DNA of 64,000 nt, taken from the NCBI RefSeq assembly GCF_003219815.1, contig NZ_QJVD01000006.1, positions 153,888 through 217,887 of the forward strand, given 5' to 3'. The notes beneath the pieces are model-generated. The model was given only the letters and a program-made list of their open reading frames with translations. It made no database searches and was not told where the DNA came from. Position 1 is the first letter of the stretch. Every line of letters starts with the position of its first letter. The stretch is from Arthrobacter livingstonensis (GTDB taxonomy: Bacteria; Actinomycetota; Actinomycetes; Actinomycetales; Micrococcaceae). Positions 53,623 through 62,317 of the stretch are shown one piece after another. The position numbers and the translations under genes were made by a program.

Positions 53623-54996
53623 TCAATCGCCGTTCACGAGCCTGCGGGCGGCCATGCTGTGTTCCGCGATGAGGCCCCCCAGGTCAAAGCCGGGGATCTG
53701 CCCGTCGACCACCCGCCAGGCCCCGCCCACCATGACCCTGTCGGCGCGGTCGGCGCCGCACAGGAGCAGGGCGGCCACCGGATCGTGGGAGCCGGAAAAG
53801 CGCAGCTCGTCCAGGGTGAACATGGCCAGGTCCGCCTGCCGTCCGGGGGCAATCTCGCCCAGGCTGTCGCGCCCCAGCACCCGGGCCGACCCGCGCGTTG
53901 CCCAGCCCAGTGCCCGTTCAACGCTGACGCCGGCGCCGTAGCGCAGCCGTTGCAGGTACAGGGCCTGCCGGGCCTCCTGGATCATGTTGGAGGCGTCGTT
54001 GGACGCGGATCCGTCCACTCCCAGGCCCACCGGAGCGCCGGCATCCTCCAGTTCCAGGATCCGCGCGGTGCCGGACGCAAGCCGCATGTTCGACGTCGGG
54101 CAGTGGGCTATCCCTGTCCCGGCGGCTCCCAGCCGGGCGATCTCCGCGTCGTCAAAGTGGATGCCGTGCCCCAGCCAGGTCCGTTCCGTCAGCCATCCCA
54201 CGCTTTCCAGATAGTCCACGGTGCGCAGGCCAAACATCTCGCGGCAGAAATCCTCCTCATCGAGGGTCTCCGCCAGGTGTGTGTGCAGCCGGACATCCAG
54301 CCTTTCGGCCAGCTGGGCGCTTTCCTCCATGACCTCGCGGGTGACCGAAAACGGTGAGCATGGGGCCAGCGCGATCTGGATGACGGCGTCGTCACCGCGC
54401 TCGTGGTACGCGGCAACCAGCCGTTCGCTGTCCGCCAGAATCACTTCCGGGTCCTGCACTGTGGACTGTGGCGGCAGCCCGCCGTCGTTCTCGCCCAGCG
54501 ACATGGAGCCGCGGGTCAGGGTGGCACGCATGCCCAGCTGCCGCACCACCTGGACCTGGATGTCGATGGCATCCTCGAGGCCGTCGGGAAACAGATAGTG
54601 GTGGTCGGCCGCCGTCGTGCAGCCGGAGAGGAGCAGCTCCGCGAGGGCGGCCGTGGTGGCGAGCTCCAGGTCCCGCGGTGTCAGACGCGCCCACACCGGG
54701 TACAGCGCCTTCAGCCAAGGGAACAGTTCCGCGTTCGCCACCGGCGTCCAGGCCCGGGTGAGCGTCTGGTAAAAGTGGTGGTGGGTGTTCACCAGCCCGG
54801 GCGTGAGCACGTGCCGGCCGGCGTCAAACACCTCGTCGCACGGCTCGGCGGGAACCATGCCGGCGCCGATGACCTCGGCGATGGTGCCGCCGGAGACGAC
54901 GACCCCGCCTCCGGCGTCAAGGTTGTTGGCCGTGAAGGCGGCCAGCGGGTTCTTCAGCCACAGGCGGTGTGGCCGGACTGGCGATGTGGTTGGCAT
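53623..54996 (-). CDS. 8-oxoguanine/guanine-type deaminase (amidohydrolase)
   Basis: A 457-residue amidohydrolase of the TrzN/SsnA-like deaminase group, predicted to remove the amino group of 8-oxoguanine or a related purine. Metal ligands are NTHHHFYQTLTRAW (HxH), HTHLAETLDEEDF and the Asp in LGVDGSASNDASN; HCPTSNMRLASG is also present. The opening HRLWLKNPLAAFTANNLDAGGG is typical of 8-oxoguanine deaminases. The ATG at 54996 has GAGG about seven bases before it. The mRNA leader is about 135 bases and contains a terminator hairpin, with a strong promoter upstream. Substrate choice among guanine, 8-oxoguanine and others needs assay. Confidence 0.88.
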   Translation of the reverse strand: MPTTSPVRPHRLWLKNPLAAFTANNLDAGGGVVVSGGTIAEVIGAGMVPAEPCDEVFDAGRHVLTPGLVNTHHHFYQTLTRAWTPVANAELFPWLKALYPVWARLTPRDLELATTAALAELLLSGCTTAADHHYLFPDGLEDAIDIQVQVVRQLGMRATLTRGSMSLGENDGGLPPQSTVQDPEVILADSERLVAAYHERGDDAVIQIALAPCSPFSVTREVMEESAQLAERLDVRLHTHLAETLDEEDFCREMFGLRTVDYLESVGWLTERTWLGHGIHFDDAEIARLGAAGTGIAHCPTSNMRLASGTARILELEDAGAPVGLGVDGSASNDASNMIQEARQALYLQRLRYGAGVSVERALGWATRGSARVLGRDSLGEIAPGRQADLAMFTLDELRFSGSHDPVAALLLCGADRADRVMVGGAWRVVDGQIPGFDLGGLIAEHSMAARRLVNGD

Positions 54997-55050
54997 GGGG
55001 ATCCTCGTTAGGGCTGGATGGACTGTCCCGGGCGGCCCCGGCCCAAAAGC

Positions 55051-55082
55051 AAAAAGAGCCGGCACCGCAAGGGTGCCAGCTC
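55051..55082 (-). terminator. Leader terminator (attenuator) upstream of the purine deaminase
   Basis: On the minus strand GAGCTGGCACC pairs with GGTGCCGGCTC across a short loop (55056-55082, one mismatch) and is followed by TTTTT (55055-55051). It lies about 50-80 bases after the predicted transcription start and 55 bases before the deaminase ATG. An intrinsic terminator inside a gene leader implies attenuation. Confidence 0.78.
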
Positions 55083-55137
55083 AGTGTTGTCCTGTCTGCT
55101 GATCCAGGTTGGATCCGCGGAAGCGGACCTGCGACAC

Positions 55138-55166
55138 AATCTAGGCCACACCGCTAAATATGTCAA
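55138..55166 (-). promoter_or_regulatory. Sigma-A-type promoter of the purine deaminase leader
   Basis: On the minus strand TTGACA (55166-55161) and TAGATT (55143-55138) are separated by 17 bases, close to the housekeeping consensus. The predicted start is near 55131. Just upstream, at 55190-55202, GAAAA-CAA-TTTTC is a small palindrome that could bind a regulator. The rest of 54997-55392 holds the attenuator and the guaD leader, which has a possible plus-strand promoter (TTGCCC at 55213, TAGTGT 17 bases later). Confidence 0.7.
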
Positions 55167-55392
55167 CGGGGCAGGTCATTTCATGATGCGAAAACAATTT
55201 TCCAAAAAAGTGTTGCCCAGCTCACAATCCGGTGTTAGTGTCATCATCAAGTCTATGGCGGGCGCCCATCCAAGGGCCGCTATCTACCGGGCGTATCTTG
55301 AATTAAAAACCAAGTGCACACCGGTATGTGGAGGCCCCCCGGCATCCCGCAAGACAAGAATGGCCGGTTGCCCCAGTGACAAGGAAGTCACC

Positions 55393-55878
55393 ATGAAAAC
55401 CAGTAATAATGGCCAGGAGTACCTGGCCAGGGCGGTCGAGTTGGCCACGGCCAACGTCCTGGACAGCGGCGGGCCCTTCGGCGCCGTCATTGTCACCGCT
55501 GACGGAAGGGCCTTCGACGGCATCAACCGCGTCACGGCCAGCAACGACCCCACCGCTCACGCCGAGGTCACGGCCATCCGGAACGCCTGCACGGCGCTGG
55601 GCACCTTCGACCTCACCGGCGCGACCCTGTACACCAGCTGCGAACCCTGCCCCATGTGCCTGGCCTCGGCACTCTGGGCCCGCGTGGATCAGGTGTTCTT
55701 TGCCGCGGACCGGCACGACGCCGCCCGCGCCGGCTTCGACGACGCCGTCTTCTACGACTATTTCGACACCCCCGTGGAACAGCGGACCATGCCGGTGCGC
55801 CAGCTCGCTCCCGGCGCCACGGATCCCCTTGACCCGTTCAACACCTGGAACAGCCTCGCCACCCGGATTGACTACTAG
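55393..55878 (+). CDS. guaD: Guanine deaminase / nucleoside deaminase (cytidine-deaminase fold)
   Basis: A 161-residue zinc deaminase. The catalytic motif HAEVTAIRNA (His ligand and proton-shuttling Glu) and the paired ligands in CEPCPMCLASALWA are intact. The C-terminal SLATRIDY and length fit bacterial GuaD. It would convert guanine to xanthine in the cytosol. AAGGAAG precedes the ATG. It is followed five bases later by a purine permease gene and then xanthine dehydrogenase genes, so the three steps are linked in one transcription direction. Confidence 0.9.
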   Translation: MKTSNNGQEYLARAVELATANVLDSGGPFGAVIVTADGRAFDGINRVTASNDPTAHAEVTAIRNACTALGTFDLTGATLYTSCEPCPMCLASALWARVDQVFFAADRHDAARAGFDDAVFYDYFDTPVEQRTMPVRQLAPGATDPLDPFNTWNSLATRIDY

Positions 55879-55883
55879 GACGG

Positions 55884-57398
55884 GTGGCAGCAGAAATGTC
55901 ACTTCTGAACCGGACCGGAAAAGACACAGTGTCCTCCGAAAACGCCGAACAACCAGCGACCAGGCGCGGCCTCGCGCATTCCATCGACAACTACTTTGAA
56001 ATCACCGCACGCGGCTCCAACGTTCTGCGCGAATTCCGTGGCGGGCTGGCCACGTTCTTCGCCATGTGCTACATCGTGGTCCTGAACCCGCTGATCCTCA
56101 GCTCGGCGGACGGTTCCGGGCACACGCTGGGCATCCCCCAGGTGGCTGCCGTGACCGCCGTCGTCGCCGGCGTCACCACGATCGCGATGGGGGCATGGGC
56201 AAAGTACCCCTTCGCGCTCGCCGCCGGGCTGGGCGTGAACGCCTTCGTCTCGGCCACCATCGCCACCACCAAGAACCTGACCTGGCCGGAGGTCATGGGC
56301 CTGGTGCTCATCGCCGGCATCGTCATGTTCCTCTTGGTCCTCTCGGGGCTCCGGGAGGCCGTCATGCGGGCCGTGCCGGCCGGGCTGAAGACCGCCATCG
56401 TCGTCGGGATCGGCCTGTTCATCGCCATCATCGGGCTCGTGAACGCCGGGTTCGTCCGCCGCATCCCGGACGCCGCGCACACCACCGTGCCGCTGCAGCT
56501 GGGCCAGGACGGGAAGCTGCTGGGCTGGCCCACGCTGGTGTTCGTCTTCGGGCTGGTGCTGACCATCATCCTGGTGGTGCGCAAGGTCAAGGGCGGCATC
56601 CTGATCGGCATCGTCGCCTCCACGCTCTTTGCCATGGGACTGCAGCTTTTCACACACACGGCCTCCAGCCAGAACGACCCCTCAGGCTGGTCGCTCATGA
56701 TCCCGGCCGTGCCCGGCACCTTCTTTTCCCTGCCGGATCTTTCCCTGATTGGCAAGGTGGACCTGTTTGGCGCCTTCGCCCATCTGGGCATCATGTCCGC
56801 ACTGCTGCTGACTTTCACGATCCTGCTCAGCGTGTTCTTTGACGCCATGGGCACCATGACCGGGCTGGCCAGCGAGGCCGGACTGGTTGACGAGAACAAC
56901 AATATGAAGAACGCCAACCGGGTGCTGCTCGTCGACGCCGCGGGTTCCATGGCCGGCGGTTTCGGCTCCGTCTCCGCCAATGAGATCTTTGTCGAGTCGG
57001 CGGCGGGCATCGCCGAGGGCGCACGCACCGGCCTGGCCAGCCTCGTTACGGGCGCGCTGTTCCTGTTGGCGGCGTTCTTTGCCCCGCTGGTGGCTATCGT
57101 GCCGTTCGAGGCGGTGGCCCCGGCCCTGGTCATCGTCGGGTTCATGATGGCGTCCCAGGTCCGCAAGGTCGACTGGAGCGATTACGGCATCGCCATCCCG
57201 GCGTTCCTGACCTTCATCCTGATGCCGTTCACGTACTCGATCGCCAACGGCCTGGGAGCCGGTTTCATCGCCTACGTCATCATCCGGATAGCGCAGGGCC
57301 GGGCCCGGGAGGTGCACGTGCTGATGTGGGGCGTCGCCGCTGCCTTTGTCGTGTACTTCGGCATGGGGACCATCCAGCAGATCCTCGGCATCGGCTAG
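55884..57398 (+). CDS. NCS2-family purine permease (AzgA-like)
   Basis: A membrane transporter of about 504 residues with 12 or more hydrophobic segments, predicted to import guanine, hypoxanthine or adenine by proton symport. Family features are FRGGLATFFAMCYIVVLNPLIL near the N-terminus, FALAAGLGVNAFVSATI, the motif VDAAGSMAGGFGSVSANEIFVESAAGIAEGARTGLASLVTG, and FMMASQVRKVDWSDYGIAIPAFLT. These are typical of the AzgA branch. The start may be GTG 55884 or ATG 55896. It sits between guaD and the xanthine dehydrogenase genes. Confidence 0.93.
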   Translation: MAAEMSLLNRTGKDTVSSENAEQPATRRGLAHSIDNYFEITARGSNVLREFRGGLATFFAMCYIVVLNPLILSSADGSGHTLGIPQVAAVTAVVAGVTTIAMGAWAKYPFALAAGLGVNAFVSATIATTKNLTWPEVMGLVLIAGIVMFLLVLSGLREAVMRAVPAGLKTAIVVGIGLFIAIIGLVNAGFVRRIPDAAHTTVPLQLGQDGKLLGWPTLVFVFGLVLTIILVVRKVKGGILIGIVASTLFAMGLQLFTHTASSQNDPSGWSLMIPAVPGTFFSLPDLSLIGKVDLFGAFAHLGIMSALLLTFTILLSVFFDAMGTMTGLASEAGLVDENNNMKNANRVLLVDAAGSMAGGFGSVSANEIFVESAAGIAEGARTGLASLVTGALFLLAAFFAPLVAIVPFEAVAPALVIVGFMMASQVRKVDWSDYGIAIPAFLTFILMPFTYSIANGLGAGFIAYVIIRIAQGRAREVHVLMWGVAAAFVVYFGMGTIQQILGIG

Positions 57399-57437
57399 CC
57401 GCAGGATCGGCTAGCCGCAGGATCGGCTAGCCTCAGC
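57390..57437. repeat. Three tandem 16-base repeats across the permease stop codon
   Basis: ATCGGCTAGCCGCAGG at 57390-57405 is repeated exactly at 57406-57421 and with two changes at 57422-57437. Each copy contains the palindrome GGCTAGCC. The TAG in the first copy is the stop codon of the permease gene. Confidence 0.75.
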
Positions 57438-57450
57438 ATCAACCAGCCAC

Positions 57451-57481
57451 GGCCGGGCCCCTACGCTACGGGGGCCCGGCC
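57451..57481. terminator. GC hairpin between permease and xanthine dehydrogenase genes
   Basis: GGCCGGGCCCC at 57451-57461 pairs with 57471-57481 across a 9-base loop. It is followed by a C-rich stretch and no T-run, so it may only partly separate the two transcription units. Confidence 0.55.
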
Positions 57482-57540
57482 CCCTCAATCCGCCCAGTCA
57501 ACAGTCCGGCACAGGCCCCCAAATCGCACAGGAGTTTTTC

Positions 57541-58446
57541 GTGGACATGAACACGATCGAAGAGGTGGTGGCCACCGCCGACCCCGCGGCCTGGCGCCCA
57601 GGGGATGCCTGGCTGGCCGGGGGAACCGTGCTGTTTTCCTACGGCAGCAGCACGTTGCGCCGCCTGCTGGACATCACGGAGGCCGGTTGGGAGCCTGTCA
57701 CCATCACCGCTGACGGCCTGGAACTGGCCGCCACCTGCAAGGTCGCCGAGCTCTACGCGCTGCCGGACAGGGGCGATCTGCCCACGAGGTGGACGGCCCT
57801 GGAACTGGTGCGGCTGTGCTGCGACTCCTTCGTGGCATCCTTCAAGATCTGGAACGCCTCCACGGTGGGCGGCAACATTTGCACGGCCCTGCCCGCCGGG
57901 CCCATGACGTCCCTGTGTGCTGCCCTGGACGGGGTTGCCACGGTCCTGGAGCCCGGCGGCGCAAGCCGGCAGCTGCCGGTGGCGGAACTGGTGGTGGGCG
58001 ACGCCCGCACCAGCCTGGCCCCCGGCGAACTCCTGCGCAGCATCCACCTGCCCGCGGCCGCCCTGGAATCCCGCGTGGCGTTCCGGCGGCTCTCGCTGAG
58101 CAACCTGGGCCGCTCCGGCGTCCTGCTGATCGGCCGCCTGGCGCACGACGGCGGACTGGTCATCACCGTGACCGCCTCCACCAGACGCCCGGTACAGTTG
58201 CGCTTCGCGGCCGCCGCCGTGCCCGGGCCAGGTGCGGCCGGGCCGGGCGCCGTGGTGCCGGGTGCCCCGGGGCTGGACGCCGCGGCCCTGCGCAGTGCCC
58301 TGGACAAAGCCATCCCGGCGGAGCTGTACCACAACGACATCCACGGCCTGCCCCAGTGGCGCCGCGACATGACCTACCGGCTCGCCGAGGAAATCCGTGC
58401 CGAACTGCTCGGCACCCCGAATCAAACCGCAAGCGAAAGGGCCTGA
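57541..58446 (+). CDS. Xanthine dehydrogenase FAD-binding subunit
   Basis: A 301-residue flavoprotein subunit of a molybdenum hydroxylase. FAD-binding segments are AWLAGGTVLFSYGSS near residue 25 and STVGGNICTALPAGPMTSLCAAL near 110, with the C-terminal domain LRSIHLPAAALESRVAFRRLSLS. The family uses GG-x-N-x-PA motifs like these. GTG 57541 is preferred over ATG 57547 because AGGAG is seven bases before it. It is followed four bases later by the fused molybdenum/iron-sulfur subunit, and together they would oxidise hypoxanthine and xanthine to urate. Confidence 0.9.
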   Translation: MDMNTIEEVVATADPAAWRPGDAWLAGGTVLFSYGSSTLRRLLDITEAGWEPVTITADGLELAATCKVAELYALPDRGDLPTRWTALELVRLCCDSFVASFKIWNASTVGGNICTALPAGPMTSLCAALDGVATVLEPGGASRQLPVAELVVGDARTSLAPGELLRSIHLPAAALESRVAFRRLSLSNLGRSGVLLIGRLAHDGGLVITVTASTRRPVQLRFAAAAVPGPGAAGPGAVVPGAPGLDAAALRSALDKAIPAELYHNDIHGLPQWRRDMTYRLAEEIRAELLGTPNQTASERA

Positions 58447-58449
58447 ACC

Positions 58450-61368
58450 ATGGCCATGGACATCAACGGCACGCCGCACGGCAACGAGCCACGGCCCGGA
58501 GCGTGCCTGCGCACCTTCCTGCGCGAGGAAGGCATGCTCGGCGTGAAAAAGGGCTGCGATGGCGGCGACTGCGGCGCCTGCACCGTCCACGTTGACGGCG
58601 TGCCGGTGCACAGCTGCATCTACCCGGCAGTCCGTGCCCGGGGAAAGGCCGTCACCACGGTCGAGGGCCTGGCCGCCGACGGCACGCTGCACCCCCTGCA
58701 GGAGCAGTTCCTGGCCGCGCAGGGCTTCCAGTGCGGCTTCTGCACCGCCGGCATGCTCATGACCGCGTCCACCCTTGACGACGCCCAAAAGGAAAACCTG
58801 CCCCGGAACCTCAAGGGGAACCTGTGCCGCTGCACGGGCTATCGGGCCATCGAGGACGCCGTGCTTAGGGTGTCCACGGAATCAATGTCCGCGGACAGGG
58901 CGGGAGCCTGCGGTGACGCGGCCGGCGGCCATGCCGCGGGCAGACTGTCTGCCGCCAGCAACCCCGCGGCCGACAGTCACGCTGCCGCCAGCAACCCCGC
59001 GGCCGACAGTCACGCTGCATCCGGCCACGCTGCACCTGTTCAACCGGTGGCGGGCCAGATGGGAGCCAATCCGGGCGCCCCGGCCGGACGTGCCGTGGTG
59101 ACGGGCACCGCCCGGTACACCCTCGATGTCGACCCTGCGGACTACCCCGGGCTGCTGCACATGAAACTCCTGCGCTCCCAGCACGCCCACGCCAGGATCG
59201 TCTCGATTGACACCGCGGCGGCCCTCCGGTTGCCAGGTGTCCACGCCGTCTTCACCCACAAGGACTCCCCGCGGCAGCTGTTTTCCACCGCGCAGCACGA
59301 GCTGTACACGGACGACCCCGATGACACGCTGGTGCTCGATTCCGTTATGCGGCATGTGGGTCAGCGGGTGGCCGCCGTCGTTGCCGATTCGGTGCATGAG
59401 GCCGAGGCCGGGGTACGCGCCCTCGTGGTCCGCTACGAGGTGTTGCCGGCCGTGCTCGACCCCGAGGAAGCGCTGCGCCCTGGCGCCCCGGCCGTCCACG
59501 GCGACAAGGATGCCGCGGCCAGCCGCATTGCCGATCCCGCGCGCAACACCGTCGCCGAACTTCACTCCGAGCTCGGCGACGTCGCTGCGGGACTGGCTGC
59601 GGCCGACGTCGTGCATCAGGAAACGTACACCACCCAGCGGGTGCAGCACACGGCGCTGGAGACCCATGCGTCCATCGCCCGCGTCGACGACGCCGGACGG
59701 CTGCACGTGCGCTCCTCGACGCAGACGCCGTTCCTGACGCGGCGTGCCCTGTGCCGCGTATTCGGCTTGGCGGAAGAGGATGTGCGCGTGGTGGCCGGCC
59801 GGGTGGGCGGCGGCTTCGGGGGCAAGCAGGAGATGCTCACCGAGGACATTGTGGCCCTGGCCGCGCTGGCGCTGCGGAGGCCCGTGCAGCTGGAATACAC
59901 GCGCACCGAGCAGCTCATGGCGTCCACCACTCGGCACCCCTTCACCATCGCGCTGCGCGCTGGGGCGAGACGCGACGGCACGCTGACGGCGCTGGCCGTG
60001 GACGTGCTGGTGAACACCGGCGCCTACGGCAACCACGCCCCCGGCGTCATGTTCCACGGCTGCGGGGAGTCCCTGGCCGTGTACCAGTGTGCCAACAAGA
60101 AGGTTGACGCAAAGTCCGTCTATACGAACACTGTGCCGTCGGGAGCCTTTCGTGGCTATGGGCTGAGCCAAATGTTCTTTGCGGTGGAGTCGGCCATGGA
60201 CGAACTGGCCGTGGGCTTGGGCATGGACCCCATGGAATTCCGGCGGCGGAACATGATCCGGCCGGGGGATCCCATGTTGTCCACCTCTCCCGAGCCCGAA
60301 GAAGACGTGCACTACGGCAGCTATGGGCTGGACCAGTGCGTTGCGTTGGTGGACGACGCACTGCATCGGGGCGCTGAGCGGTACCGCGACGCCGGGCTGG
60401 CGGATCTGGGGCCGGACTGGGCTGTTGGGTCGGGGACAGCGCTGTCCATGATCGACACTGTCCCGCCTCGCGGGCACTTTGCCCACACGGTGCTGGAGCT
60501 TCTTGCGGACGGCACGTTCCGGGCCAGCGTGGGGACCGCCGAATTTGGCAACGGGACGACGACGGTGCACGCCCAGTTGGCGGCGACGGCGCTGAACAGC
60601 CGGGCCGAACTGGTGTCGGTGCGGCAGTCGGACACCGCGCTGACAGAGCACGACACCGGGGCGTTTGGCTCCACCGGCACCGTGGTGGCCGGCAAGGCGA
60701 CGCTCCTCGCCGCGCAGGACCTGGCGGGGGAGATCCTCAAGGTTGCCGCGGATGGTTCCGGCGCGGCCGCCGCGAAGTGCCGGCTGGTGCCGGGGGCGGT
60801 GGACTGCGCCGGAACGCTGATGCCGCTCGCGGACGTGTTTAAGTTGGCGCCCACGTTCGGGCGGACGTTGCGGACGGAGGGCCGCTGGGGCGGCACGCCG
60901 CGTTCGGTGGCGTTCAATGTCCACGGCTTCCGGGTGGCCGTCAACACCGGCACCGGCGAGCTGAAGATCCTCCAAAGCGTGCAGGCCGCGGACGCTGGCG
61001 TGGTGGTCAACCCGCGGCAGTGCCGCGGCCAGATCGAGGGCGGCATTGCCCAGGCACTGGGCGCCGCCCTGTACGAGGAAGTGCGGGTGGGGCCCGACGG
61101 CGCCGTGGAGACGGACATCCTGCGCCAGTACCACATCCCCACCTTTGCGGACGTGCCGCGCAGCGAAGTCTACTTTGCCTCCACGCATGACTCCCTGGGT
61201 CCGCTCGGTGCGAAATCGATGAGTGAGAGCCCGTTCAACCCGGTAGCGCCGGCTCTGGCCAATGCCATCCGCAACGCCACCGGCGTGCGGTTCACCCGTC
61301 TGCCGCTGGCGAGGGACGTCATGTACTTGGGCCTGAAGGCCGCGGCCGATTCGGTGGGTGCCGGGTAG
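58450..61368 (+). CDS. Xanthine dehydrogenase, fused iron-sulfur and molybdopterin subunits
   Basis: A 972-residue fusion. Residues 1-145 carry two 2Fe-2S clusters: KKGCDGGDCGACTVHVDGVPVHSC and CGFCTAGM with CRCTGYRAIED. An Ala/Ser-rich linker with an exact tandem repeat spans about 155-200. Residues 205 to the end form the molybdopterin subunit: RVGGGFGGKQEMLTED, TVPSGAFRGYGLSQ, TAEFGNGTTTVHAQ and the active-site Glu in GAKSMSESPFNPVAPALANAI. The Mo subunit is full length. The N-terminal fusion replaces a separate small subunit. Purine context (guaD, NCS2) supports xanthine dehydrogenase over other hydroxylases. Confidence 0.93.
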   Translation: MAMDINGTPHGNEPRPGACLRTFLREEGMLGVKKGCDGGDCGACTVHVDGVPVHSCIYPAVRARGKAVTTVEGLAADGTLHPLQEQFLAAQGFQCGFCTAGMLMTASTLDDAQKENLPRNLKGNLCRCTGYRAIEDAVLRVSTESMSADRAGACGDAAGGHAAGRLSAASNPAADSHAAASNPAADSHAASGHAAPVQPVAGQMGANPGAPAGRAVVTGTARYTLDVDPADYPGLLHMKLLRSQHAHARIVSIDTAAALRLPGVHAVFTHKDSPRQLFSTAQHELYTDDPDDTLVLDSVMRHVGQRVAAVVADSVHEAEAGVRALVVRYEVLPAVLDPEEALRPGAPAVHGDKDAAASRIADPARNTVAELHSELGDVAAGLAAADVVHQETYTTQRVQHTALETHASIARVDDAGRLHVRSSTQTPFLTRRALCRVFGLAEEDVRVVAGRVGGGFGGKQEMLTEDIVALAALALRRPVQLEYTRTEQLMASTTRHPFTIALRAGARRDGTLTALAVDVLVNTGAYGNHAPGVMFHGCGESLAVYQCANKKVDAKSVYTNTVPSGAFRGYGLSQMFFAVESAMDELAVGLGMDPMEFRRRNMIRPGDPMLSTSPEPEEDVHYGSYGLDQCVALVDDALHRGAERYRDAGLADLGPDWAVGSGTALSMIDTVPPRGHFAHTVLELLADGTFRASVGTAEFGNGTTTVHAQLAATALNSRAELVSVRQSDTALTEHDTGAFGSTGTVVAGKATLLAAQDLAGEILKVAADGSGAAAAKCRLVPGAVDCAGTLMPLADVFKLAPTFGRTLRTEGRWGGTPRSVAFNVHGFRVAVNTGTGELKILQSVQAADAGVVVNPRQCRGQIEGGIAQALGAALYEEVRVGPDGAVETDILRQYHIPTFADVPRSEVYFASTHDSLGPLGAKSMSESPFNPVAPALANAIRNATGVRFTRLPLARDVMYLGLKAAADSVGAG
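58951..59016. repeat. 33-base exact tandem repeat in the XDH linker
   Basis: Two identical 33-base units (58951-58983 and 58984-59016) encode AASNPAADSHA twice within the linker between the iron-sulfur and molybdopterin parts. The unit keeps the frame, so copy-number changes would lengthen or shorten the linker by 11 residues. Confidence 0.85.
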
Positions 61369-61548
61369 CCGGACGCCGATGCGCCGGCCGGTTACGAGCC
61401 CGCAATGGAGCCGCACCGGTAATACGGCAGCTCTGAATACACTCTGGATTCTGAAGAGCCCCATAACCACCGATCCAGCGGCTAGTACCGGCCCACAATA
61501 GACGGATCGCCAGTGAGATTTTTGCGGGATTCCGGCTGCGACGTACCG

Positions 61549-62160
61549 CTATCCTGAGGGACCATCCAGCAGGTACAGCTCCGCGTCGGTGTCCAGGTCC
61601 GCGCCGTCGGACAGGTCACGGCAGTCCACCAGGTCGATGAGTTCGGGGTTGGCGCGCAGGAACTCCCGAGCGCCGGCGTCACCCGTTGACGTGGCAGCCG
61701 CCCGAGCAGCCAATTCCGAGTCGAAGATGATCGGGTGGCCGCGGTGCAGGCCGCCGGGCTGGTCATGGGTCCCGTATCCGGCGGCCGTGATCCGGCCAGG
61801 GCGGTGCGCGGTGATCAGCCTCGCCACGAGCGCTGCTGACATGCCCGGCTGGTCCACCAAGGCCACTAGGACATTGTTCCCTGCAGCGGCCGCTGCAACG
61901 CCGAGGCGGAACGATCCGCCCATGCCGGACGCCCAGTCATCGTTGGGCACGAGCCGGCAGCCGGCAAGGCCCGACAATTCAGCGACTTCCCCGGCTCCCG
62001 CGCCCACAACAACGGCGACGCCACTGCAGCCGCCGTCCCGCAGGACGGCGGCAGCGTGCTCCACGAGCGTGCCGGCGCGATAGACCAGCAGGGCCTTGGG
62101 TCCGCGTCCTAGTCGGGTCCCGGCCCCGGCGGCCAGCAGGACCGCCGTCGTGTTCACCAT
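61549..62160 (-). CDS. Molybdenum cofactor nucleotidyltransferase (MobA/MocA-like)
   Basis: A 203-residue NTP-transferase. The nucleotide loop VLLAAGAGTRLGRGPKALL (residues 7-25) is characteristic, as are LVALVDQPGMSAALVARLI with the metal-binding Asp and GHPIIFDSEL. MocA-type proteins add CMP or GMP to molybdopterin; here it is convergent with the xanthine dehydrogenase operon and would supply its cofactor. The ATG at 62160 is the first with coding character; the frame is open further upstream. The nucleotide used cannot be predicted. Confidence 0.83.
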   Translation of the reverse strand: MVNTTAVLLAAGAGTRLGRGPKALLVYRAGTLVEHAAAVLRDGGCSGVAVVVGAGAGEVAELSGLAGCRLVPNDDWASGMGGSFRLGVAAAAAGNNVLVALVDQPGMSAALVARLITAHRPGRITAAGYGTHDQPGGLHRGHPIIFDSELAARAAATSTGDAGAREFLRANPELIDLVDCRDLSDGADLDTDAELYLLDGPSG

Positions 62161-62317
62161 GGCACCAATGTAGCCCCGCCCGGTCCCACAGCTCGCAAGC
62201 TCGCTGTGGGTTCTTCGCGGACGTGGTGCTTGTCGAAAGGCAAATCTCGACAGCTTCGATGAGCCGCTGATGTGTCCAGTGCGGCGGGTCCGCTGCGTCG
62301 TAGTCCGGCCCAGGACG

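Noticed and set aside
58882-61470. Open frame of 862 codons on the minus strand
   Set aside because: Antisense to the xanthine dehydrogenase fusion; His/Gly/Arg/Val-rich with no recognisable motif.
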